64,000 bases of DNA from Dickeya fangzhongdai (GCF_002812485.1 NZ_CP025003.1:310001-374000); one strand, 5' to 3'. Shown: positions 1-11,036, numbered from the stretch's first letter. Numbers and translations are program-made. Notes: a model not told the origin generated them from the sequence alone.

Positions 1-58
1 CGGCGATGCCGGATTCTTCAACCAGTTCGATCAGCTTCTTGATTTTACGAATATCCAT
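1..58 (-). CDS. accB: Acetyl-CoA carboxylase biotin carboxyl carrier protein, N-terminal fragment
   Basis: Only the first 19 codons lie in the window, reading leftward off the edge. They translate as MDIRKIKKLIELVEESGIA, which I recognise as the start of enterobacterial AccB (BCCP), the biotin-carrying subunit of acetyl-CoA carboxylase in fatty acid synthesis. The biotinylation site is outside the window. The gene follows aroQ on the same strand after 35 bases, the usual aroQ-accB-accC arrangement, so aroQ and accB are probably co-transcribed. Confidence 0.93.
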   Translation of the reverse strand, partial: MDIRKIKKLIELVEESGIA

Positions 59-93
59 GAATGTGGTTCCGTACTCTTGTTTATTGGAAACGG

Positions 94-546
94 TTAATTG
101 GACGTTGACAGGCGTTTGACCGCCGTCTGTAAACCATAATGGTATCCGTCTGCCCCCAGACCGCAGATCACCCCGGCCGACACGTCGGACAGGTAGGAGT
201 GATGGCGGAAGGGTTCACGCGCGTACACGTTGGTCAGATGGATCTCGATAAACGGGATGGCGACCGCCAGCAGGGCATCCCGCAGCGCCACACTGGTGTG
301 GGTAAAGGCTGCCGGGTTAATCAGAATGAAATCGGTGTTTCCTCTGGCCTGATGGATACGGTCAATCAGCTCATGTTCCGCATTCGACTGCAGGTGGGAA
401 AGCTGCACGTTTAGCGCTGCCGCATCCTGCTCCAGTCGGCTCACAATCTCCGCCAGCGTCGTATGGCCGTATTTGTCCGGCTCACGGGTGCCCAGCAGAT
501 TCAGGTTTGGACCGTTAAGGAGCAAAATGTGAAACTTGTCTGCCAT
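94..546 (-). CDS. aroQ: 3-dehydroquinate dehydratase, type II
   Basis: This gene encodes 150 residues, the usual length for a type II dehydroquinase, which dehydrates 3-dehydroquinate to 3-dehydroshikimate in the shikimate pathway and forms a cytosolic dodecamer. Visible family motifs are [11 protein letters not shown] near the N-terminus, the flexible-loop R and Y region around [18 protein letters not shown] in the middle and [17 protein letters not shown], which carries the catalytic His and substrate-binding residues. I chose the ATG at 546 because [14 protein letters not shown] fits the family and a GGGAGA ribosome site lies upstream; a longer reading from 588 adds non-conserved residues. 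Confidence 0.95.
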   Translation of the reverse strand: MADKFHILLLNGPNLNLLGTREPDKYGHTTLAEIVSRLEQDAAALNVQLSHLQSNAEHELIDRIHQARGNTDFILINPAAFTHTSVALRDALLAVAIPFIEIHLTNVYAREPFRHHSYLSDVSAGVICGLGADGYHYGLQTAVKRLSTSN

Positions 547-657
547 TGTGCTGCTATCTCCCTCGATTGGCTCAGTGGCGCACAACATAACGCGAAGCTA
601 TCCGTTTGTCACCCTTTGCCGGGCGAAAATATCCGTTTTCACCCGCAAGGTTTGAAC

Positions 658-686
658 ATTATAGCCATATCGTAGCAGTTGGCAGC
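658..686 (-). promoter_or_regulatory. Candidate sigma-70 promoter for aroQ (and accB)
   Basis: Read on the minus strand, a perfect TATAAT lies at 663-658, about 110 bases upstream of the aroQ start. The hexamer 17 bases further up (GCTGCC) is a poor -35 match, so the call rests on the -10 box and its position. No other gene lies between this site and msrQ, whose stop is at 785. Confidence 0.45.
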
Positions 687-784
687 GAAATACTGGTCTT
701 ATCTCCGGAGTTGCCACGTCGTCATTGACAAATTTTTACGAAATTTCACGGAGAACGCCGCCTGATTTACGCCGATATTCGCGA

Positions 785-1384
785 TTAACGACGCCACTGA
801 CGCAATTTCTTGTAGCGAAAAAGCAGCAAGATGACGGCAACTGACGCGTAAATGATTGGCAATGGCGACAGCGATTTGACCGACCAAAGATAATGAACCG
901 GGGCGAGGATCGCGACCAGATAAATGAGATTATGCAGCTTTTGCCAGCGAGCTCCCAGTTTTCGCTGCGCCGATTGGGTGGAGGTCGCCGTCAGCGCCAG
1001 CAGGATTAGCCAGCTCGCCATACCGAGCGTCAGGTAAGGTCGCAGGAAAATCTCTTTTCCCAACAGATCGAGATGATTGGCCCCCAACTCCAGCAAGGTG
1101 TAGCTAAGCAGGTGCAGGCTGGCCCAGGCAAAACACCACAGCCCCAGCAGGCGGCGACAACGGATCAGCAATGGCTGTTTGCCGTAGCGCGCCAGCGGCG
1201 TCACCATCAGCGTCGCCAGCAGCAGTTTAAGCGCCATTCGGCCGGTAAAATGCTGGATATCTTTTGCCGGATCGGCGCTGAACGCGCCCTGATTGACGGC
1301 GAATACCAGCCATGCCAGCGGCAGGAACGCCGCCAGATGCAGCACCACTTTCAGGGCTGTGATGTGTCGGGCGGTTAAACGCAT
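785..1384 (-). CDS. msrQ: MsrPQ system heme-binding membrane subunit
   Basis: MsrQ is the inner-membrane b-type heme protein that passes electrons from the quinone pool or a flavin reductase to the periplasmic reductase MsrP. The 199-residue product has about six hydrophobic helices and the ferric-reductase-like pattern, including [22 protein letters not shown] and [21 protein letters not shown], which supply the likely heme-ligand histidines. I chose the ATG at 1384 (MRLTARH) because an AGGA lies about 10 bases upstream and the family starts there; an ATG at 1411 has its AGGA directly against it. It lies 68 bases downstream of msrP in one operon. Confidence 0.93.
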   Translation of the reverse strand: MRLTARHITALKVVLHLAAFLPLAWLVFAVNQGAFSADPAKDIQHFTGRMALKLLLATLMVTPLARYGKQPLLIRCRRLLGLWCFAWASLHLLSYTLLELGANHLDLLGKEIFLRPYLTLGMASWLILLALTATSTQSAQRKLGARWQKLHNLIYLVAILAPVHYLWSVKSLSPLPIIYASVAVILLLFRYKKLRQWRR

Positions 1385-1452
1385 GCGGACGTTTTCCTGT
1401 GCATTGAGCATTCCTGTGAGTCCCGGGCCATATGGAGTAAACCCTGCGGCGA

Positions 1453-2454
1453 TCAGTAATTCGCCCGTAAATCCAGCCCCTGATACAGCGAGGCGACCTG
1501 GTCGGCATAACCGTTGAACAGCAGCGTCGGCTGGCGCTGAACGTTCAACAATCCGCCGGAGCCGATCACCCGTTCGCTGGCCTGTGACCAGCGCGGATGG
1601 TCGACGTTCGGATTGACGTTGGCGTAAAACCCGTACTCGTTGGGCGCGGACAGGTTCCAGGTGGACGGCGGTTGCTGTCGGGTCAGCCGGATATGCACGA
1701 TGGATTTGATGTTCTTGAAGCCGTATTTCCACGGCGTAACCAGCCGTATCGGCGCGCCGTTTTGCGGCGGCAGCGTTTTGCCGTATACGCCGACCGCCAG
1801 CAACGTCAGCGGGTGCATGGCTTCGTCCAGGCGTAACCCTTCGACGTAGGGATAGTCCAGGCCGCCGCCCACGAAACTGTCTTTCTGACCGGGCATCTGC
1901 GCTGGGTCATAGAGCGTCTGAAAGGCGACATAACGGGCGTCGCTGGTTGGTTCGGCCAGTTTTATCAATTGCGACAGTTCAACGCCGACCCACGGGATCA
2001 CCATCGACCAGGCTTCGACGCAGCGAAAACGGTAGATGCGTTCTTCCAGCGCGAAACGGCGACGAATGTCGTCGATATCCAGCGTCATGGGTTTGGCGAC
2101 TTCGCCGTCAATCCGGACTTTCCAGCCCTCGGTCTTGAGACCGCCCGCGTTGGCGGCAGGGTCGGCCTTGTCCAGACCGAATTCGTAGAAGTTGTTGTAG
2201 CCGGTTACTTTGTCTTCCGGCGTTAACGCCAGATCCGGGCGCCACTGCGGCGGCTGACTGAACGTCAGCGGCTTACCGGGCGGGGCGACAGGCGCCTGCT
2301 TGCCCTGGAACCAGTTGAGCAGGTCGGCGCGCGCGCCGGACGACAGGCTCAGCGTGGCGGCGGTAAGACCCAGCGCCTTGAGGACGGTTCGGCGTTGGTG
2401 GAACAGGGATTCCGGCGTCACATCGGCGTCGGTCAGTTTGCGATGTCTGGGCAT
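1453..2454 (-). CDS. msrP: Protein-methionine-sulfoxide reductase catalytic subunit, molybdopterin enzyme
   Basis: MsrP repairs oxidised methionines in periplasmic proteins, using a molybdopterin cofactor and electrons from MsrQ. The 333-residue product has a twin-arginine signal ([10 protein letters not shown] at about residues 21-30, then a hydrophobic stretch ending near SSGARA), so it is exported folded by Tat. The oxidoreductase core shows [15 protein letters not shown], containing the molybdenum-ligand Cys, and the later [16 protein letters not shown] segment. Length and motifs match E. coli YedY closely. A GGGAG ribosome site precedes the ATG at 2454. It leads the msrPQ operon. Confidence 0.96.
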   Translation of the reverse strand: MPRHRKLTDADVTPESLFHQRRTVLKALGLTAATLSLSSGARADLLNWFQGKQAPVAPPGKPLTFSQPPQWRPDLALTPEDKVTGYNNFYEFGLDKADPAANAGGLKTEGWKVRIDGEVAKPMTLDIDDIRRRFALEERIYRFRCVEAWSMVIPWVGVELSQLIKLAEPTSDARYVAFQTLYDPAQMPGQKDSFVGGGLDYPYVEGLRLDEAMHPLTLLAVGVYGKTLPPQNGAPIRLVTPWKYGFKNIKSIVHIRLTRQQPPSTWNLSAPNEYGFYANVNPNVDHPRWSQASERVIGSGGLLNVQRQPTLLFNGYADQVASLYQGLDLRANY

Positions 2455-2579
2455 GGTGAACTCCCGCTTTTGATTATTGATGTCTGGCTGGGGGATTCGG
2501 GTTAAATGCTCGCCCTGAACGTGATGGCGATGTGGTCAGTATGCGGTGAAATAATGTGCCGGGGAAACGTTCTTTTTTT

Positions 2580-2647
2580 ACCGGGTGTTACATTATACCG
2601 GATGTTGCATTATACCGGATGTTGCATTATACCGGATGTTACATTCT
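2580..2647. repeat. Short tandem repeat, four 17-bp units
   Basis: Four back-to-back copies of a 17-base unit, consensus ACCGGATGTTGCATTAT, start at 2580, 2597, 2614 and 2631. Copies 2 and 3 are identical; copies 1 and 4 differ at one to three positions, and a decayed fifth unit (GCTGGGTGTTCCAGTTG) follows. The array sits between the msrP start and the acuI terminator, about 125 bases upstream of msrP. No gene is apparent across it. Confidence 0.9.
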
Positions 2648-2695
2648 GCTGGGTGTTCCAGTTGTTCATTCTGGCGGTTGTTGCAAAAGGAGAAG

Positions 2696-2721
2696 AGGAC
2701 AGGCCGTTGCCGGCCCGTCCT
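2696..2721 (-). terminator. Probable terminator of acuI
   Basis: A 10-base-pair stem with one G-U pair (AGGACGGGCC ... GGCCTGTCCT) and a 6-base loop lies 10 bases past the acuI stop on the minus strand. It is followed by a pyrimidine-rich stretch (CTTCTCCTTTT) in place of a clean T-run. Confidence 0.6.
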
Positions 2722-2730
2722 GAAACAGGG

Positions 2731-3717
2731 CTAATCCGCAGCGCCGACGCGCACCAGCGTACGGCCGGTAACCCGGTTTTCCAGCAGTGCAGCGGCGGTG
2801 GCGGGAACCTGCTCCAGCGTAATTTCCTGCGTAACCTGTTCATAGAAGGACGCCGGCAGCAGCGTGGCCAGACGACGCCAGGCTTCCTGACGCCGCGCGC
2901 GTGGCGTCATCACCGAGTCGACCCCTTGCAGGCGCACATTGCGCAGAATAAACGGCATCACCGTGGCGGGCAGCGATACGCCGCCCGCCAGCCCGCATGC
3001 CGCGACGGTCGCGCCGTAATGCATTTGGGTCAGCAGCGTCGCCAGCACCTGATCGCCCACCGTGTCGATGGCGCCTGCCCAGCGTTGTTTTTCCAGCGGA
3101 CGACCGGCAGTGGCGAACTCCTTGCGATCCAACACCTGATGAGCGCCAAGTTGCTGCAGATAGGCGCTGTTGTCCGTCCGGCCGCTGATCGCCGTAACCT
3201 GATAACCCAGCGCGTGCAACAGCGCGACGGCGGTACTGCCGACGCCGCCGCTGGCGCCGCTGACCACCACCTCGCCGCTCGCCGGGGTCACCCCGCCTTC
3301 TTCCAGCGCCATGACGCACAGCATGGCGGTGAAACCGGCGGTGCCGAGGATCATCGCCTGACGCGGCGTGAGTCCCTGCGGCAACGGCACCAGCCAGTCG
3401 GCCCGCACCCGCGCCTGTTCCGCCAGCCCGCCCCAGTGATTTTCTCCCACGCCCCATCCGGTCAGTACTACGGGCTGCCCGGCCTGGAAGTCGGGATGGT
3501 CGCTGTGGTGAACGGTTCCGGCAAAATCGATACCCGGCACCATCGGGAATTGACGAATGATCTTCCCTTTACCGGTGATAGCCAGCGCATCCTTATAGTT
3601 GATGCCGGACCAGTCGACGTCGACGGTGACATCGCCATCAGGTAATTGTGACGGTTCAATGGTGCTGACATCGGCCAAAGTCAGACCGTCTTGTTGCCTG
3701 AGCACTAAAGCGCGCAT
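2731..3717 (-). CDS. acuI: Acrylyl-CoA reductase AcuI/YhdH, MDR family
   Basis: This 328-residue medium-chain reductase family protein matches E. coli AcuI (324 residues), an NADPH-dependent acrylyl-CoA reductase that removes toxic acrylyl-CoA. Visible signatures are SGINYKDALAITGKGKII, PGIDFAGTV, LTGWGVGENHWGG, the Rossmann motif GASGGVGSTAVALLHALGYQV near residue 160, and GVDSVMTP. The structural-zinc Cys cluster of alcohol dehydrogenases is absent, as in this subfamily. The ATG at 3717 follows a strong AAGGAGG; a reading from 3741 adds eight non-conserved residues. It is divergent from csrD. Confidence 0.94.
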   Translation of the reverse strand: MRALVLRQQDGLTLADVSTIEPSQLPDGDVTVDVDWSGINYKDALAITGKGKIIRQFPMVPGIDFAGTVHHSDHPDFQAGQPVVLTGWGVGENHWGGLAEQARVRADWLVPLPQGLTPRQAMILGTAGFTAMLCVMALEEGGVTPASGEVVVSGASGGVGSTAVALLHALGYQVTAISGRTDNSAYLQQLGAHQVLDRKEFATAGRPLEKQRWAGAIDTVGDQVLATLLTQMHYGATVAACGLAGGVSLPATVMPFILRNVRLQGVDSVMTPRARRQEAWRRLATLLPASFYEQVTQEITLEQVPATAAALLENRVTGRTLVRVGAAD

Positions 3718-3771
3718 AAAAATCCTCCTTATCGGGGACAAAAATAGAGGTAAATCATTTAAGGACTATAT

Positions 3772-3800
3772 TTGTAACGGGTAGTATGCGAACTGATAAA
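3772..3800 (+). promoter_or_regulatory. Candidate csrD promoter
   Basis: TTGTAA at 3772-3777 and GATAAA at 3795-3800 are separated by 17 bases and lie 70 bases upstream of the chosen csrD start. Both hexamers are acceptable sigma-70 matches. The call rests on sequence alone. Confidence 0.4.
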
Positions 3801-3869
3801 TCGCAAAGAACACACAAAGTATCTCATGAAAGCACTTTTCAATTCTTTGATACGGAGTTAGGCGCAGGG

Positions 3870-5816
3870 ATGGGGTTGACTGCCAGAATATCGATATTGA
3901 TGACGATGCTAACGACATTGGCCGTAGTGCTAATGTTGGCCAGCAGCATTTTCAGTTTTGTGTGTTATAGCCAGCAACGGATGGAGCACCAGCTCAGGGC
4001 GGTGGCGGCGAGTATTGATCAGGCGCTGCTGGTGCAGCCGCCCGGCAGTATCCAGTTCTGGTTGCCGGCGGTGATGAAAGCGGCCGGAATCGTGGAGCTG
4101 GAGATTCGCGACGGTCACGAAAGCCTCTATTTATTACGTTTGCCGGAAATGTTGTCTGACGGCGAGGATCGGGCGCTGCTCTATCGTCACACCCGTTTAT
4201 CGCTGCTGCACCATACTGACGTGCGGGTAAACGTAACCTACGTCGACCCGCTGTTCGGCATACCGCGTTATCTCAAATCCGCCTTGTCCATCGTGCTGGT
4301 GATTTTGCTGATCGCGGTGACCGTGTTTCATGGCGTGCGCTGGCTACGACGTCAAATGGCCGGACAGGAACAGTTGGAGAAGCGAGCCCGACGCATTCTG
4401 GCGGGCGAGCGCGACACCGTGATGCACGGTTCGGTACACGAATGGCCGGCGACGGCCAGCGGCGCGCTGGACCAGTTGCTGCTGGATCTGGCGGAAGCGC
4501 GCGAAGCGCGCAGTCGGGTGGATACGCTGATCCGCTCGTTCGCGGCGCAGGATGCGCAAACCGGCCTGAATAACCGGCTGTTTTTTGAAAATCAGCTCGC
4601 CACGCAACTGGAAGATCCGGAAGACGTCGGCACGCACGGCGTGGTGATGATGATCCGCCTGCCGGATTTTGACACCCTGCAGGAAACGCACGGCTACGGC
4701 GGCGTGCTCGAAGAGTATCGCAATACCCTGATCAACCTGCTGTCCACGTTTGTCTTACGCTACCCCTCCGCGCTGCTGGCGCGTTACTACCACAGTGATT
4801 TTACGGTGCTGTTGCCGCACCGCACCCTGAAAGAAGCGGACAGCATCGCCAGCCAACTGGTGAAAGCGATCGATATTCTGCCGGTTACGCCGCTGATCGA
4901 TCGGGAAGACATTTTGCACATCGGCATCAGCGCCTATCACGGCGGGCAGACCACCGAACAGGTGATGGAAAGCGTGGAAGATGCCACCCGCAACGCCGTA
5001 TTGCAGGGCGGCAACGGCTGGTGCGTTTATGACCGGCGGGTGCCGGAAAAAGGCCGCGGCAGCGTGAAGTGGCGCACGCTGCTGGAACATACCCTGTTGC
5101 GCGGCGGGCCGCGTTTGTATCAGAAACCGGCGATTACCCGCGACGGCGAGTTGCATCACCGGGAAATGTTTAGCCGAATTTATGATGGCACCCAGGAATT
5201 GCTGGAGGCGGAGTACATGCCGCTGGTGCGTCAGCTTGGCCTGACTTCCGGTTATGACCGTCAGTTGATCAACCGGGTGATTGCCCTGACGGTCAGTTGG
5301 CAGGATTCGGTACTGGCTTTACCGATTACGGTGGATTCGCTGTTGCAGCGGCCGTTCCTGCGCTGGCTGCGCGAAACGTTGCTCCAGTGTCCGAAAAGGC
5401 AGCGCGAGCGATTATTGTTTGAACTTGCTGAAGCGGATGTGTGTCAATATATCGGCCGTTTGCGACCGATACTTGCCATGATCACCGGTCTGGGCTGCCG
5501 GCTGGCGGTGACGCAGGCCGGGCTGACGCTGGTCAGCACCGCCTATATCAAGTCGCTGAGGGTGGAGGTGATCAAGCTGCACCCGGGGCTGGTGCGCAGC
5601 CTGGATAAGCGACCGGAGAACCAGCTGTTCGTCAGTAGTCTGACCGAGGCCTGTAAGGGGACGCACGCCCAGGTGTTCGCCGCCGGCGTGCGTACGCGCG
5701 AAGAGTGGCAGACGTTGCTGGATAAAGGCGTTTGCGGCGGTCAGGGCGATCTGTTCGCCGCTTCCGAGCCCGTCGGCAACACGCTGAAAAAATATTCACC
5801 GCGCACGTATGTTTGA
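3870..5816 (+). CDS. csrD: RNase E specificity factor CsrD (degenerate GGDEF/EAL)
   Basis: CsrD is a membrane protein that promotes RNase E decay of the CsrB/CsrC small RNAs and so adjusts the carbon-storage (Csr/Rsm) system. The 648-residue product has two membrane segments (about residues 7-32 and 140-165), a linker, a GGDEF-like domain in which the active-site motif reads HSDF, and an EAL-like domain in which the motif reads EMF, so neither cyclase nor diesterase activity is expected. Near-identical blocks such as LDTLIRSFAAQDAQTGLNNR and VFAAGVRTREEWQTL match E. coli CsrD. I chose ATG 3870 by family length (646 in E. coli); the open frame extends up to 3786. Confidence 0.93.
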   Translation: MGLTARISILMTMLTTLAVVLMLASSIFSFVCYSQQRMEHQLRAVAASIDQALLVQPPGSIQFWLPAVMKAAGIVELEIRDGHESLYLLRLPEMLSDGEDRALLYRHTRLSLLHHTDVRVNVTYVDPLFGIPRYLKSALSIVLVILLIAVTVFHGVRWLRRQMAGQEQLEKRARRILAGERDTVMHGSVHEWPATASGALDQLLLDLAEAREARSRVDTLIRSFAAQDAQTGLNNRLFFENQLATQLEDPEDVGTHGVVMMIRLPDFDTLQETHGYGGVLEEYRNTLINLLSTFVLRYPSALLARYYHSDFTVLLPHRTLKEADSIASQLVKAIDILPVTPLIDREDILHIGISAYHGGQTTEQVMESVEDATRNAVLQGGNGWCVYDRRVPEKGRGSVKWRTLLEHTLLRGGPRLYQKPAITRDGELHHREMFSRIYDGTQELLEAEYMPLVRQLGLTSGYDRQLINRVIALTVSWQDSVLALPITVDSLLQRPFLRWLRETLLQCPKRQRERLLFELAEADVCQYIGRLRPILAMITGLGCRLAVTQAGLTLVSTAYIKSLRVEVIKLHPGLVRSLDKRPENQLFVSSLTEACKGTHAQVFAAGVRTREEWQTLLDKGVCGGQGDLFAASEPVGNTLKKYSPRTYV

Positions 5817-7174
<1,358 letters not shown>

Positions 7175-7190
7175 TCCGGCCAGAACAAAG

Positions 7191-7255
7191 AAGGGGGACC
7201 GATCGCATGGATGAAAGCCTGCCGTATTCATCCCGCGTGGTAGCCCCCTTTTTTA
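7191..7255 (+). terminator. Long hairpin between mreB and mreC, probable partial terminator
   Basis: AAGGGGG (7191-7197) pairs with CCCCCTT (7244-7250). Inside it GGATGAA pairs with TTCATCC around an 11-base loop, and the outer stem runs into TTTTTTATT. It stands 16 bases past the mreB stop and 23 bases before mreC, so it could reduce read-through and lower MreC/MreD relative to MreB. Confidence 0.7.
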
Positions 7256-7277
7256 TTGTCGAGGAATACGCAATTTT

Positions 7278-8417
7278 ATGAAGCCGATTTTTAGCCGGGG
7301 CCCTTCCCTGCAACTGCGCCTTTTTCTTGCAGTTATTACCGCAATTGTCATTATTTTTGCTGACAGTCGGCTCGGTACGTTTGTCAAAATCAGAACGTAC
7401 ATGGATACCGCCGTCAGCCCGTTCTATTTTCTGGCGAATGGCCCGCGCGCCATGCTGGATAACCTGTCCGCCAATCTGACCTCCCGTGAACAGCTGGAGC
7501 GGGAAAATACCGCCCTGCGTCAGGAACTGCTGCTGAAAAACAGCGATCTGCTGCTGCTGGGGCAATTTCGTCAGGAGAACGCCCGTCTGCGCGAACTGCT
7601 GGGGTCGCCGCTGCGTCAGGAAGAGCAGAAGATGGTCACGCAGGTGCTGTCCTCCGGTTCCGATCCCTATAGCGATCAGGTGGTGATCGACAAAGGCAAC
7701 GTCAATGGCGTGTATGAAGGGCAACCGGTCATCAGCGATAAAGGCGTGGTCGGCCAGGTTGTCGCGGTGGGGCAGTTTACCAGCCGCGTGCTGTTGATTT
7801 GCGATGCGTCTCATGCGCTGCCGATTCAGGTGCTGCGCAACGACATCCGCGTTATCGCCGCCGGCAACGGCTGCACCGAGGATTTACAACTGGAACATCT
7901 GCCCAACAATACCGATATTCGGGTCGGCGATGTGCTGGTCACCTCCGGTCTGGGCGGGCGTTTCCCGGAAGGGTATCCGGTGGCGGTGGTGTCGTCCGTG
8001 AAAGTGGACACCCAGCGCGCTTACACCGTTATTCAGGCGCGTCCTACCGCTGAGCTGCAACGTCTGCGTTATCTGTTGCTGATGTGGGGCGTCGACAGCA
8101 ATTCCCGCACCGCGCTGCCGCCGGACGACGTGCACCGGGTAGCGAACGAGCGCCTGATGCAGATGATGCCGCACGTGCTGCCGTCGCCAGAGGAAATGGG
8201 GCCGCCTGCGCCGTCATCAAACACACCGGCGGCTGACTTTGTCGGCCCGCCCGCGCCGCCTGCTAAAACGGCGCCGGCCAAAACCAATAATGCGGCGCCG
8301 TCTAAACCGGCTAACGCCACATCGACCCGGCATACCACGACGCCAGCCGCCAATCCGGCTGCGCCGTCGCAGCAAAGGACCACGCCCGCGCCTGGCGCGT
8401 CGGGAGGTAACCAATGA
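7278..8417 (+). CDS. mreC: Rod-shape-determining protein MreC
   Basis: MreC links cytoplasmic MreB filaments to periplasmic PBP2/RodA. The 379-residue product has a basic N-terminus, one membrane helix (about residues 12-28), a coiled coil (EQLERENTALRQELLLKNSDLLLL, here split by positions 72-95), and the beta-barrel domain with GVVGQVVAVGQFTSRVLLI and GLGGRFPEGYPVA. The last about 85 residues are a Pro/Ala/Thr-rich tail of low complexity, slightly longer than in E. coli MreC (367). GAGGAATACG precedes the ATG. Confidence 0.96.
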   Translation: MKPIFSRGPSLQLRLFLAVITAIVIIFADSRLGTFVKIRTYMDTAVSPFYFLANGPRAMLDNLSANLTSREQLERENTALRQELLLKNSDLLLLGQFRQENARLRELLGSPLRQEEQKMVTQVLSSGSDPYSDQVVIDKGNVNGVYEGQPVISDKGVVGQVVAVGQFTSRVLLICDASHALPIQVLRNDIRVIAAGNGCTEDLQLEHLPNNTDIRVGDVLVTSGLGGRFPEGYPVAVVSSVKVDTQRAYTVIQARPTAELQRLRYLLLMWGVDSNSRTALPPDDVHRVANERLMQMMPHVLPSPEEMGPPAPSSNTPAADFVGPPAPPAKTAPAKTNNAAPSKPANATSTRHTTTPAANPAAPSQQRTTPAPGASGGNQ

Positions 8418-8430
8418 CGGGAGGTAACCC

Positions 8431-8919
8431 ATGAATAGTTACCGCCGGCACGGGCACTGGATCATCTGGCTCTCTTTTCTGGTGGCAATGGTGCTGCAGA
8501 TCATGCCCTGGCCGGATGACCTCTACATGTATCGCCCTTCCTGGTTGACGCTGATCCTGATTTATTGGGTGATGGCGTTGCCGCACCGGGTCAATGTCGG
8601 CACCGGGTTTGTGCTGGGGATGATCACCGACCTGATCCTCGGCTCCACGTTGGGAGTACGGGCGCTGGGGCTGAGCATCATCGCTTATCTGGTGGCGTTC
8701 AAATTCCAGTTGTTCCGCAACATGGCGCTGTGGCAGCAGGCGCTGATCGTCATGCTGTTGTCGCTGGTGCTGGATTTACTGGTGTTCTGGGCGGAGTTCC
8801 TGGTGATCAATGTCTCTTTACGGCCGGAAATTTTCTGGAATAGTGTCGTCGACGGCATATTGTGGCCGTGGCTGTTCCTGCTGATGCGCAAGATTCGCCG
8901 CCAGTTTGCCGTTCAATAA
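8431..8919 (+). CDS. mreD: Rod-shape-determining membrane protein MreD
   Basis: MreD is the integral membrane partner of MreC in the elongasome. The 162-residue product is mostly hydrophobic, with about five membrane helices, and carries the family patterns [21 protein letters not shown] and [17 protein letters not shown]. It starts 13 bases after mreC with a GGGAGG ribosome site that lies in a GGGAGGTAACC stretch duplicated across the mreC stop. Confidence 0.95.
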   Translation: MNSYRRHGHWIIWLSFLVAMVLQIMPWPDDLYMYRPSWLTLILIYWVMALPHRVNVGTGFVLGMITDLILGSTLGVRALGLSIIAYLVAFKFQLFRNMALWQQALIVMLLSLVLDLLVFWAEFLVINVSLRPEIFWNSVVDGILWPWLFLLMRKIRRQFAVQ

Positions 8920-8943
8920 CAAGCAAATGATAAGAGGAAAGAG

Positions 8944-9537
8944 ATGACCGATCTGTATCTGGCGTCCGCGTCGCCTCGTCGCCGCGAACTGCTGACGTTG
9001 CTGGACCTCTCGTTCGATATTTTGAAGATCGATGTCGCCGAGCAACGCCAGCCGGATGAAACGCCGGAACAGTATGTCAGCCGTCTGGCGTGCGACAAAG
9101 CCGCCGCCGGCGTGGCGACGGCGCCGGTGGATTTGCCGGTGCTGGGCGCCGATACCATTGTGGTGCTGAACGGTCAGGTGCTGGAAAAACCCCGCGATGA
9201 AGAAGATGCCGCCCGCATCCTGCGCGCGTTGTCCGGCCAGCGTCATCAGGTGATGACCGCGCTGGCGCTGGCGGACCGTCGTGAGAGCGTGTCGGCGCGG
9301 GTCGTGACCGAGGTGCAATTCCGCACGCTGTCCGACGACGAAATTACGCAATATATCGCCAGCGGCGAGCCGATGGATAAAGCCGGCGCTTACGGCATTC
9401 AGGGAAAGGGCGGATGTTTCGTTAAATCGATTTTCGGGAGCTATCACGCCGTGGTAGGGTTGCCATTGGTGGAAACTCTTGAATTGTTCACACATTTTTC
9501 TGCACGGCGTAAAGAACGAGGAACCCATGACCGCTGA
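8944..9537 (+). CDS. yhdE: Maf-type dTTP/UTP pyrophosphatase YhdE
   Basis: Maf proteins hydrolyse non-canonical or excess nucleoside triphosphates; the YhdE subgroup acts on dTTP and UTP. The 197-residue product has the N-terminal signature [13 protein letters not shown], the central [22 protein letters not shown] with the conserved acid residues, and [28 protein letters not shown] near the C-terminus, all expected of this family. It lies between mreD and rng and overlaps the rng start by 11 bases, so translation is probably coupled. Confidence 0.94.
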   Translation: MTDLYLASASPRRRELLTLLDLSFDILKIDVAEQRQPDETPEQYVSRLACDKAAAGVATAPVDLPVLGADTIVVLNGQVLEKPRDEEDAARILRALSGQRHQVMTALALADRRESVSARVVTEVQFRTLSDDEITQYIASGEPMDKAGAYGIQGKGGCFVKSIFGSYHAVVGLPLVETLELFTHFSARRKERGTHDR

Positions 9538-10996
9538 GTTGCTGGTAAACATTACCCCTTCAGAGACGCGTGTCGCTTATATCGACGGCGGTATTTTGCA
9601 GGAAATCCATATCGAGCGGGAAGCCCGGCGTGGAATTGTCGGCAATATCTACAAAGGCCGGGTCAGCCGTGTGCTGCCGGGCATGCAGGCGGCGTTCGTC
9701 GATATCGGGCTGGATAAAGCGGCGTTTCTGCACGCGTCCGATATCATGCCGCATACCGAGTGCGTGGCTGGCGACGAGCAGAAAAATTTCCATGTGCGCG
9801 ACATCGCCGAACTGGTGCGTCAGGGGCAGGACCTGATGGTCCAGGTGGTGAAAGACCCGCTCGGCACCAAGGGCGCGCGCCTGACTACCGATATTACGCT
9901 GCCGTCGCGTTATCTGGTGTTCATGCCGGGCGCGTCGCACGTCGGGGTATCTCAGCGTATTGAAAGCGAAGCCGAGCGCGAGCGCCTGAAAAAGACGGTG
10001 GCCGATTACTGCGACGAGCAGGGCGGCTTTATCATCCGTACCGCCGCCGAGGGCGTGGGCGAAGAAGAGCTGGCGCAAGATGCCGCCTTTCTCAAGCGCT
10101 TGTGGACCAAGGTGATGGAACGCAAAAAGCGCAACCAGACCAAATGCAAACTGTATGGCGAGCTGGCGCTGGCCCATCGCATCCTGCGTGATTTCGCCGG
10201 CGCGTCGCTGGATCGCATCCGTGTTGATTCAAAGCTGACCTACGACTCGCTGCTGGAATTCACCGCCGAATACATCCCGGAAATGACCAGCAAGCTGGAG
10301 CATTACAGCGGCAAACAGCCGATTTTCGACCTGTACGACGTGGAAAACGAGATTCAGCGGGCGCTGGATCGCAAGGTAGAACTGAAATCCGGCGGCTACC
10401 TGATTATCGACCAGACGGAAGCGATGACCACCATCGACATCAACACCGGCGCGTTTGTCGGTCACCGCAATCTGGACGAAACCATTTTCAATACCAATAT
10501 CGAAGCGACGCAGGCGATTGCCCGTCAGCTGCGGCTGCGTAATCTGGGCGGGATCATCATCATCGATTTCATCGACATGGGGAATGAGGATCACCGCCGT
10601 CGCGTGCTGCATTCGCTGGAGCAGGCGCTAAGCAAGGATCGGGTCAAAACCGGCATCAGCGGCTTCTCTCAATTGGGACTGGTGGAGATGACGCGCAAGC
10701 GCACCCGTGAGAGCATAGAACATGTGTTGTGTAGCGAGTGTCCTACCTGTCACGGCCGCGGGTCGGTAAAAACCGTGGAAACCGTGTGCTATGAAATCAT
10801 GCGCGAAATCGTGCGTGTACACCATGCTTATGATTCCGACCGCTTCCTGGTTTACGCCTCGCCGGCGGTGGGCGAAGCATTGAAAAGCGACGAGTCGCAT
10901 GCACTGGCGGAAGTGGAGATTTTCGTCGGCAAACAGGTCAAGGTTCAGATCGAACCCCTGTACAGCCAGGAACAGTTTGATGTGGTCATGATGTAA
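9527..10996 (+). CDS. rng: Ribonuclease G
   Basis: RNase G is the endoribonuclease that matures the 16S rRNA 5' end and degrades certain mRNAs such as adhE. The 489-residue product equals the E. coli length. An S1 RNA-binding domain lies at about residues 38-128 ([23 protein letters not shown]), and the catalytic domain carries the metal-binding aspartates in [10 protein letters not shown] and IIIIDFIDM, followed by the zinc-link [11 protein letters not shown] 9527 follows GAGGAACCC; the frame is open further up but the family starts MTAELLVN. Confidence 0.97.
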   Translation: MTAELLVNITPSETRVAYIDGGILQEIHIEREARRGIVGNIYKGRVSRVLPGMQAAFVDIGLDKAAFLHASDIMPHTECVAGDEQKNFHVRDIAELVRQGQDLMVQVVKDPLGTKGARLTTDITLPSRYLVFMPGASHVGVSQRIESEAERERLKKTVADYCDEQGGFIIRTAAEGVGEEELAQDAAFLKRLWTKVMERKKRNQTKCKLYGELALAHRILRDFAGASLDRIRVDSKLTYDSLLEFTAEYIPEMTSKLEHYSGKQPIFDLYDVENEIQRALDRKVELKSGGYLIIDQTEAMTTIDINTGAFVGHRNLDETIFNTNIEATQAIARQLRLRNLGGIIIIDFIDMGNEDHRRRVLHSLEQALSKDRVKTGISGFSQLGLVEMTRKRTRESIEHVLCSECPTCHGRGSVKTVETVCYEIMREIVRVHHAYDSDRFLVYASPAVGEALKSDESHALAEVEIFVGKQVKVQIEPLYSQEQFDVVMM

Positions 10997-11006
10997 GGCC
11001 ATGCCG

Positions 11007-11036
11007 CCCGCCGCCAAGACCGGCTGGCGGGTTTTT
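11007..11036 (+). terminator. Rho-independent terminator after rng
   Basis: CCCGCC at 11007-11012 pairs with GGCGGG at 11026-11031, followed directly by TTTTT. It begins 11 bases past the rng stop and precedes yhdP, so the mre-yhdE-rng unit probably ends here. Confidence 0.75.

Noticed and set aside
2506..3645. A 379-codon open frame on the plus strand crossing the 17-bp repeats and acuI
   Set aside because: Most of it is antisense to acuI, and the repeat part gives only repetitive residues. There is no ribosome site or family match.
3786..3869. A 28-residue N-terminal extension of CsrD
   Set aside because: The extension precedes the conserved start and is polar and unlike the family; it also overlaps the -10 box of the candidate promoter.
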